From NCBI GenBank assembly GCA_027074135.1, contig JALTDM010000198.1, forward strand, positions 1 through 22,175: a stretch of 22,175 nucleotides of DNA, written 5' to 3'. A program made the translations under genes and the position numbers. Each line of letters opens with the position of its first letter. Position 1 is the first letter of the stretch. Under the pieces are notes generated by a model that had not been told where the DNA came from, searched no databases, and saw only the letters and a program-made list of their open reading frames with translations. Below, piece by piece: positions 7,548 through 14,208 of this stretch. Origin of the DNA: Bacteroidales bacterium (GTDB taxonomy: Bacteria; Bacteroidota; Bacteroidia; Bacteroidales; JALTDM01).

Positions 7548-10500
7548 TTAAATTAAACCTTTGTTTTTCAAAAATGAGTAAACAAAACTATACCAAGCTT
7601 TAGTTATTTTCACAATTTCATCGGATTTTTCTACCAAAGAATTCATTACCAGAAAATCAACAACTTTTTCCACATTAAAATCTTCTCTGCCGGCATACTT
7701 GTTCAATACTCCAATAGACAATGATTTGTGCAACACAAGTTGCCACAACACAAACAAATGTTCTTTGCCCAACGAATCAAACAACCTCATATATGGCTTT
7801 TCAGGCATTTTAATTTCTATTTCATTATCGCCGACACTTCGAATAGACGACAACCAATAATAAAGTGCCAAACCCGGATTGCCTGCCGACAACTCGTATA
7901 GTTTCACAAAAATATCTGCTTCTTGCGGCAAAGTCAACATATCTTGTGATTTCCCTTCGTATTTGAATTTTATTCCTGTGGTATCGTGCCTCAAATAAAC
8001 AGCTTCTTTTATGGTTTCAGGTTTCAATGGTTTCAAATCGACCCTCTCAAGCACAACTGTTTCAATAGTTGATATTTTTGTCAGCAATTCGTATGCCGGA
8101 TTAGAGGAAGTAATGAAAAACAAAATTTTGTTGCCGAATGTTTCGATTATCTTAATTATTTCATCTACAACACCTGTGCTGCCGGGCAACCTGTTCCACC
8201 ACATTTCAATATCTTCTAAGATAATTGCGGTTTTTTTGTCGAAAGAATGCAAAAAGTCAGTGCCGTTTAGCGCATCTTGGTGCTGAAATACATTAAAAAA
8301 TTCCTTGCGAAAGTCTTTTATCGACACCCTGCCGCCTTGTGGTGGATTTATCACAAAAACATTATCCTTGCCTGCATATTCGGAAGCAGTAATATATGCT
8401 ACCATACTTTTGCCTCCATAGCGGCTACCTGTAATAACAATAGCACCTTTGTAGCCTCTATCATAATAATTTACAGCTTGTTTTAACTTACTAAATTCAA
8501 ATTCCCTGCCGGTACAAAAATCTTTGTAATGCACATTATCTGATGAAAAGATTTGGTTATAATAAAACGGCAGTTGCGAAATAATAGATTCATCAGGCGA
8601 AATTTCATCAAAAGTTCTTAGTAAATCCGAAGCATAAGTTTTCCTTTCTGCTAAATTGCTTTCAGCGGTTTCAAAAAGAAAAGCCTTTCCATATTTAATT
8701 CGTACATATAACCGTACAAAAAACGATTCCCGTTTTTTCAATACCTCTTTTATTTTTGAGGCTTTTTTTACTTTTTCTATTTTCCTGACATAAGTCCTGA
8801 AATTCATTGCGATTTTCAAAAGTGAATATAGAGTCAGTTTGGAGGAAACAGTTGTAATACCTTCAAAAACAATGCTTTCTATTTCATCAAGTTTTTCATC
8901 AGCTGATACAGTTTTCAGTTTTTCAATCTCTTGTAACGCAAGTTCTTTAACAGATTCATTCAAATCACTGCTTTGAATTGTAAATATCATCAGCCTGTAA
9001 ACTTCATTTTCCTTTTCATACGCCTGTTTTACTATTTCAATCAATTCATCCGTTATTTTATCTATATCAGAGTAAACCTTTTCTTCAAACAAATAAGAAA
9101 CAAGTGTTTCCATTTTTGTATTTACCACAGTCAAGTCATCAAAAACCTTCTCGAAATATTCATTATAATCATCATCACTTATTATTTCTTCTTCAACGGG
9201 AAATACAGAGGCAATACGTCTTATTTTTTGCTTTATATTTCCTGCTCTTTCAACAATTTTTTGTTTTTCCGCTTCAAAATTAAGTACAGGTTGATAATTA
9301 AAATCACCACTGCTTACAACCTGTTTCAAAGCATTTATCAGTTCACTTAAAACATAGCTAATTCTTGTTTTAACATTGCCTACACCTTCGTACCACAACA
9401 ATTTCATATAATGATTGAATGCAGCATCGGCATAAGCAAGTAACAATTCCATCTTTACCCCATTGATAAACAGCGAAGTATTATTTACAAATTTGGCAGG
9501 TATTGAAGCAATCAGCATTTTTAATTCTTTATCATGCACACCTTTTTCCGTGAACAATTGCAATCCCGTAATCTTTTCCAAAAATTCATTAGTTTCCTCA
9601 ACTATACTTGCCTTATAAGCTTCTTCAACTTCACCTATATATTCTCTTATATCTTTTACTGCTTCAAATCCGGGTACCACATAAGACTTGTCTGCATACA
9701 AAGCATTTCGCAGTCCTGACAAATCACTCTCAATACTTTTTACAAATTTCTGCAACTTAATCAAATGGGTTGCATAATTTATCGCATTTTCTTCCAGATT
9801 CCCAACCAAATACTCATACAACACATTTGTTTTTTTCTTCAATATTTTTTTAAGATTTACCTTCAACTCGTAACCTTTTCCCTTTTTGTTAAACTTCAGT
9901 TTTAAAAACAAATAACCCAACCCTCTTTTTGGAAAATACTCTTTTAAATCATCTTCGCTAATCTCTAATATCATTTTCCCAGGTGCATACTTCCACAAGT
10001 TTTCTGTCATTCCCTGTAAAGAATTAATAACTTTCAACAAAAAACTTTCTTCTTCTTTCAAATTTAATTTTAACTCATCTAGAATTTTGGTCGCTTCCAA
10101 TGATATTTTCTTATGAAAACTTATAATTGATGCTACTTTCTTCTTACCGTCTTTGCCGGCTTTCAACAAAACTTCCAACTTACCTTGAATATCGGTTATC
10201 AAATCTACAAGCCGTGAAAAACTATTTATAATATCTTCCGAATCCCTGTTTGCAAGTGTAAATAGCTCCTTAAAATATTCTTCTTGCAAGTAATCGGTAA
10301 ATTCTTGCAAAGCCTCTTTGTTTTTTACCCTTGCGGGAATTTTCAATTTTATCTCTTTATTCTTCTTTATGTTTATTTTACTACTGCTTATTACATTTTC
10401 TTGTTCGATATTTATACCAAGATTCATTTCTTTGAATAGTGATGATGCTTTGATAAGTACAACTGTTCCTATATCGTGAAGCAGTTTGTTTGTTCTTTCT

Positions 10501-12608
10501 ACAAAATCTTTCTCTTTCCCCTTTTCTATTTCGGGTATCCCCAAAAAAACAATATCCGAGTTAAAAGACTCCTGACGGATAATATCATAAACAGGCTTTC
10601 GCTCAATTTCGTTGTTAATAATTTTAATTTCCGCATCAATACGAAGGGTTTCCAATATTTGGTCTACCTTTTTATAAATATACGATGCCTTATCGTTTTC
10701 ATAATTGACAACCAGCAACCTGATTTTGGCACCATACCAATCATCGGAATTTTTCATAAATTTGGCTATTGCCAATGCTAAATTCCCATTATTGCCACCA
10801 CCCCGCCACCAAATATCAATTACTTGCTTGTTGCCGTATCCGTACCGTTTGTCGTAATCAATCAAAAGCAAGTTGTAATCAAGTTCATTTATAGTGTTAA
10901 TGAGCCTCACAAACCTTTCTGGATCGCGACTTTGCCTGCCCCAACCCAAAATCACGGTATTCGGCTCCAATCCTGCAAATCCGTATGTGCGGACTATCAT
11001 TTCAATTCCTTCGTAAATATCACGGCACGACTGGCGACGCATAAAGATTCCTTGTTTCAAAAGATCTTTATCAACAAGTCGCTGTTTGTGCTTCGGAAAC
11101 AATACGGAAGCGTCTTTTGTTTCAACCAAATCAAAATTGGTAAGAATGCCGAATTTGCCAACCAGCGATTTACCGAACTCTATCAAATGCGGTCGTTGTG
11201 AAGTGCCGCCGCTAAACAATATTATATTAGGTTGCCAATTTCTTTCCTCAAAACCCTTTGTACTTATTTTCTGAAGTGATTTACGAATTACATTTATAAG
11301 CACGCTTTGCCACACATCACCGTATTCCAATTTCATTTGCCTACGTTGCAATATGAGATACAATAAGCCCATCAGGACAAACGCAATCGTCATCGATAGT
11401 ACATCAATCTTAAACATAATGGCAAAAGCAAACAAAAAGCCAACTATCGCCACTCCGCGAGGTATCCTGAATGAAGGCCTGAAATCAGAACTTGCCCAAC
11501 TCTCCAGTACATAAGCTAAATTTATAAACCCGTAAGAAGTAAGATAAAACATTGTAACAATTCCCGCAATTGCATTCAAATTACCTATCAAAATACCGCC
11601 TTCGGCTATCAAAGCAATAAATACAAGTGCATTTCGCGGCTCGTTGTTTATCCCGTAGCCTTTTCCGAAAAACTTCGGTGTAATTCCGTCATTGGAAATA
11701 GCTTGCAAAATCCTTGGACCTCCTAAAATTCCGCCAAGTGCCGACGACAATGTAGCTCCCCACACTCCCGCAACAACCAGTGGGCTTGACCAAGCTATCT
11801 TCATTGCAACATTAAAATCGGTAAGCAACAAATCCCTCTTTACATAAAATCCGAAACCGAGTGCCAGCAAAATATAAACAATAAAACCAACCACAATAGC
11901 CGTAATCGTACCAAGCGGGATATCTTTTTTAGGATTTTTCAAATCGCCAGACATTGCCACACCGGCAGTAAAACCAGTTACGGCAGGAAAGAAAATAGAA
12001 AACACATATTCAAAAGATACTGAATCATTAGCAGGGTCCAGCAGAGGTGCAACAGGATGAAAATCCACATTTACAAAAAAACCTGCAAAAATTGAAATAA
12101 GAGATAATGCTATTGCAGATAAAATAACATACTGAGCCTTAATTGCTAACGAAGTACTGATAAAAGCAACAATAGTTAAAAACAACAACACAATACTGCC
12201 AACTATACGGTAACTTTCCACTCCGGCAGTCATGCCGAGAAAGTCGCTTATCTCCTTAATGCTCAAAAAGTTTTCGACAAAACCGATAATATACATTGAT
12301 ATACTCAAAGCAGTCCCCACAAACAAAGCTATTCCAATAGTTCCACCCATCGGCAACCCCAAACTGCGTGAAAGGATATAATAAATACCTCCTGCTTTTA
12401 TCTTCTTATCCGTTGCAATGGATGAAACACTCAGCCCGGTGGTAAACGAAATAATATGAGCAAATGCAATAATAACCAAAGCTCCAATAATCCCGGCTTC
12501 ACCAACTACCCAACCGAGACGCATATACATAATTACGCCCAAGATGGTAAGCAACGAAGGTGTAAACACTCCCGAAAAAGCACCGAATTTCTTTTGTATC
12601 TGTGGCAT
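7548..12608 (-). CDS. SLC12-type cation-chloride cotransporter fused to a C-terminal AAA+ ATPase
   Basis: One uninterrupted frame of 1,686 codons from the ATG at 12608; a TTG at 12611 is the only upstream alternative. (1) Residues about 10-425 are an APC/SLC12 permease with about 12 helices. TM1 reads GVFTPSLLTILGVIMYMRLG (13-32), Tyr106 sits in MYIIGFVE as in the TM3 potassium-site tyrosine of CCC transporters, and TM8 and its loop contain LSSALGG (Ser288-289) and KGYGINNEP (316-324), close to animal NKCC. (2) About 455-730 matches the SLC12 cytosolic domain, including IDIWW (597-601). (3) About 730-1360 is a charged, mostly helical region that I do not recognise. (4) About 1365-1686 is an AAA+/STAND-like ATPase: Walker A GSRYGGKS (1394-1401), Walker B IILEDIE (1462-1468), sensor-like Asn1503, GNPG (1576-1579), then a winged-helix-like end. 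Bacterial SLC12 proteins are usually far shorter. It is first of a three-gene operon; its substrates are unproven. Confidence 0.9.
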   Translation of the reverse strand: MPQIQKKFGAFSGVFTPSLLTILGVIMYMRLGWVVGEAGIIGALVIIAFAHIISFTTGLSVSSIATDKKIKAGGIYYILSRSLGLPMGGTIGIALFVGTALSISMYIIGFVENFLSIKEISDFLGMTAGVESYRIVGSIVLLFLTIVAFISTSLAIKAQYVILSAIALSLISIFAGFFVNVDFHPVAPLLDPANDSVSFEYVFSIFFPAVTGFTAGVAMSGDLKNPKKDIPLGTITAIVVGFIVYILLALGFGFYVKRDLLLTDFNVAMKIAWSSPLVVAGVWGATLSSALGGILGGPRILQAISNDGITPKFFGKGYGINNEPRNALVFIALIAEGGILIGNLNAIAGIVTMFYLTSYGFINLAYVLESWASSDFRPSFRIPRGVAIVGFLFAFAIMFKIDVLSMTIAFVLMGLLYLILQRRQMKLEYGDVWQSVLINVIRKSLQKISTKGFEERNWQPNIILFSGGTSQRPHLIEFGKSLVGKFGILTNFDLVETKDASVLFPKHKQRLVDKDLLKQGIFMRRQSCRDIYEGIEMIVRTYGFAGLEPNTVILGWGRQSRDPERFVRLINTINELDYNLLLIDYDKRYGYGNKQVIDIWWRGGGNNGNLALAIAKFMKNSDDWYGAKIRLLVVNYENDKASYIYKKVDQILETLRIDAEIKIINNEIERKPVYDIIRQESFNSDIVFLGIPEIEKGKEKDFVERTNKLLHDIGTVVLIKASSLFKEMNLGINIEQENVISSSKINIKKNKEIKLKIPARVKNKEALQEFTDYLQEEYFKELFTLANRDSEDIINSFSRLVDLITDIQGKLEVLLKAGKDGKKKVASIISFHKKISLEATKILDELKLNLKEEESFLLKVINSLQGMTENLWKYAPGKMILEISEDDLKEYFPKRGLGYLFLKLKFNKKGKGYELKVNLKKILKKKTNVLYEYLVGNLEENAINYATHLIKLQKFVKSIESDLSGLRNALYADKSYVVPGFEAVKDIREYIGEVEEAYKASIVEETNEFLEKITGLQLFTEKGVHDKELKMLIASIPAKFVNNTSLFINGVKMELLLAYADAAFNHYMKLLWYEGVGNVKTRISYVLSELINALKQVVSSGDFNYQPVLNFEAEKQKIVERAGNIKQKIRRIASVFPVEEEIISDDDYNEYFEKVFDDLTVVNTKMETLVSYLFEEKVYSDIDKITDELIEIVKQAYEKENEVYRLMIFTIQSSDLNESVKELALQEIEKLKTVSADEKLDEIESIVFEGITTVSSKLTLYSLLKIAMNFRTYVRKIEKVKKASKIKEVLKKRESFFVRLYVRIKYGKAFLFETAESNLAERKTYASDLLRTFDEISPDESIISQLPFYYNQIFSSDNVHYKDFCTGREFEFSKLKQAVNYYDRGYKGAIVITGSRYGGKSMVAYITASEYAGKDNVFVINPPQGGRVSIKDFRKEFFNVFQHQDALNGTDFLHSFDKKTAIILEDIEMWWNRLPGSTGVVDEIIKIIETFGNKILFFITSSNPAYELLTKISTIETVVLERVDLKPLKPETIKEAVYLRHDTTGIKFKYEGKSQDMLTLPQEADIFVKLYELSAGNPGLALYYWLSSIRSVGDNEIEIKMPEKPYMRLFDSLGKEHLFVLWQLVLHKSLSIGVLNKYAGREDFNVEKVVDFLVMNSLVEKSDEIVKITKAWYSFVYSFLKNKGLI

Positions 12609-12691
12609 CAATTAAATTTTATTTTTGATTATGTTTATTTTTATAACTCTCTACTAAAATTGGATACATAAAATTTACAATAAAAAATTAT

Positions 12692-12714
12692 CACATTAGC
12701 ACATTAGCACATAA
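12692..12714. repeat. Short CACATTAG tandem repeat
   Basis: Two perfect copies of CACATTAG (12692-12707) are followed by partial or degenerate copies (CACATA, CAATTAG, CAAATTA) up to the pgi stop codon. It sits in the 116-bp spacer between pgi and the SLC12-AAA gene. I found no matching Bacteroidota promoter pair in this spacer. Confidence 0.6.
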
Positions 12715-12727
12715 AACAATTAGCAAA

Positions 12728-14038
12728 TTAAGCATTTTTCAATTTTTTCCTCAACGTCTCACCTTCTTCTTCATACCCGGGCTTACCAAGCAGAGCAAAC
12801 ATATTCCTCTTGTATGCTTCCACACCCGGCTGGTCAAACGGATTCACCCCTAACATATATCCGCTTATTGCACAAGACAATTCAAAAAAGTAAATCAATC
12901 CTCCGAAATTATATTCATCAACCTTGTCAATTTCAATAATTATATTAGGTACACCTGCCGAAGTATGAGCCAAATATGTACCTTGCATTGCCATTTTGTT
13001 TACATAATCAATCTTTTTGCCGGCAATATAATTAAGTCCGTCAGTATCATCATTATTTTTAGGAATAGTAAGATTATTTTTGGTTTGCTTAACTGAAATA
13101 ACTGTTTCAAACAAAATCCTGCTGCCTTCCTGTATAAACTGCCCAAGTGAATGCAAATCAGTCGTAAAATTTGCCGATGCAGGAAACAAACCTTTTCCCT
13201 CTTTGCCTTCACTCTCGCCAAACAACTGCTTCCACCACTCGGCAAAAGTTATCAACGATGTATTGTAATTTACCAACAATTCCACTTTATAACCTTGTTC
13301 ATACAATAAATTCCTTGCTGCAGCATACATGAAAGCAATATTTTCGTCGGATTTATCTTCATACAAAGCCTTCCTCACATCCGATGCACCCTTACACAAT
13401 TGTTCAATATCAATACCTGCCACGGCAAGTGGTACAAGTCCTACAGGTGACAATACGGAATAACGCCCGCCAACATCATCAGGTATCACAAAAGTCTTGT
13501 AGCCTTCTTCGTTTGCCAATTTACGCAATGCACCCTTTTCTCTGTCTGTTATTGCAATAATTCTTTTTGCAGCTATTTCCTTGCCTGCAGTCTGTTCAAG
13601 TTTTTCACGCAAAATTCTGAAAGCAATTGCAGGCTCGGTAGTTGTCCCAGATTTGGAAATAACAATTATACCAAACTGCTTATCACTCAAATACTCAACA
13701 AGTTCGTAATGATAATCTTCGTCCAAATTGTTACCTGCAAACAAAATTTCCGGTTTCAACTTTTCAAACTTCGGTTTCAAGCCTTCATAAATTGCCTTGG
13801 CACCAAGGTTAGAGCCTCCTATTCCCACAACCACAACAGCATCCAATCCTTCGGAAAAGTTTTTTGCAGCCTCTTTTATTTCATCAATGATACTTTTGCA
13901 ATAAACAGGCAAATCCAACCAACCAAGAAAATCATTTCCTTTGCCTTGCTTAGAAATTAACTTGTCAAATTGGTTTCTTGCATTATCAATAGCTTTGCTT
14001 ATCTTATTGCTTTCAAATTCAGGTAATACTATTTTCAT
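12728..14038 (-). CDS. pgi: Glucose-6-phosphate isomerase
   Basis: Cytoplasmic enzyme interconverting glucose 6-phosphate and fructose 6-phosphate in glycolysis and gluconeogenesis. The 436-aa length fits the short bacterial (Bacillus-like) form. Visible motifs are the sugar-phosphate-binding GIGGSNLG (72-79) and SKSGTTTEP (128-136), GGRYSVLS (190-197), the PGI signature region FGESEGKEGKG (272-282) that carries the catalytic Glu, TTDLHSLGQF with His295, and the C-terminal VEAYK with Lys409. No key residue is missing. It is read from its own probable promoter, divergent from the fibre gene, and lies 116 bp upstream of the SLC12-AAA operon. No terminator is visible between them, so read-through is possible. 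Confidence 0.97.
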   Translation of the reverse strand: MKIVLPEFESNKISKAIDNARNQFDKLISKQGKGNDFLGWLDLPVYCKSIIDEIKEAAKNFSEGLDAVVVVGIGGSNLGAKAIYEGLKPKFEKLKPEILFAGNNLDEDYHYELVEYLSDKQFGIIVISKSGTTTEPAIAFRILREKLEQTAGKEIAAKRIIAITDREKGALRKLANEEGYKTFVIPDDVGGRYSVLSPVGLVPLAVAGIDIEQLCKGASDVRKALYEDKSDENIAFMYAAARNLLYEQGYKVELLVNYNTSLITFAEWWKQLFGESEGKEGKGLFPASANFTTDLHSLGQFIQEGSRILFETVISVKQTKNNLTIPKNNDDTDGLNYIAGKKIDYVNKMAMQGTYLAHTSAGVPNIIIEIDKVDEYNFGGLIYFFELSCAISGYMLGVNPFDQPGVEAYKRNMFALLGKPGYEEEGETLRKKLKNA

Positions 14039-14055
14039 ATCACGGCATTTTTTTA

Positions 14056-14087
14056 CAAAGTTAAATTATATTTTAACATGGGTCAAT
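14056..14087 (-). promoter_or_regulatory. Probable pgi promoter
   Basis: On the minus strand TAACTTTG (14063-14056) matches the TAnnTTTG -7 box exactly. ATTG (14087-14084) lies 20 nt upstream as a degenerate -33 box. The pgi ATG is 18 nt downstream. It is weaker than the other two promoters because of the imperfect -33 element. Confidence 0.5.
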
Positions 14088-14145
14088 TAAAATTTTAGTG
14101 TAAAACGCATTTAATAAAATTTATATACCTGAAAATAAAAAAAAT

Positions 14146-14176
14146 TTTGCTCAAATAATAAATTAGTTTATTTTTG
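14146..14176 (+). promoter_or_regulatory. Promoter of the fibre-like protein gene
   Basis: TTTG (14146-14149) is followed after 19 nt by TATTTTTG (14169-14176), a full match to the Bacteroidota pattern. The start codon lies 33 nt downstream at 14209. It is divergent from the pgi promoter. Confidence 0.7.
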
Positions 14177-14208
14177 CATAAAATGTCAAAAAATAAAAAA
14201 GTCGAGTT

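Noticed and set aside
7548..8516. The C-terminal ATPase as part of an anti-phage STAND defence system
   Set aside because: No effector or sensor repeat domains and no defence genes are nearby; it is attached to an ion carrier beside an MscS-like channel.
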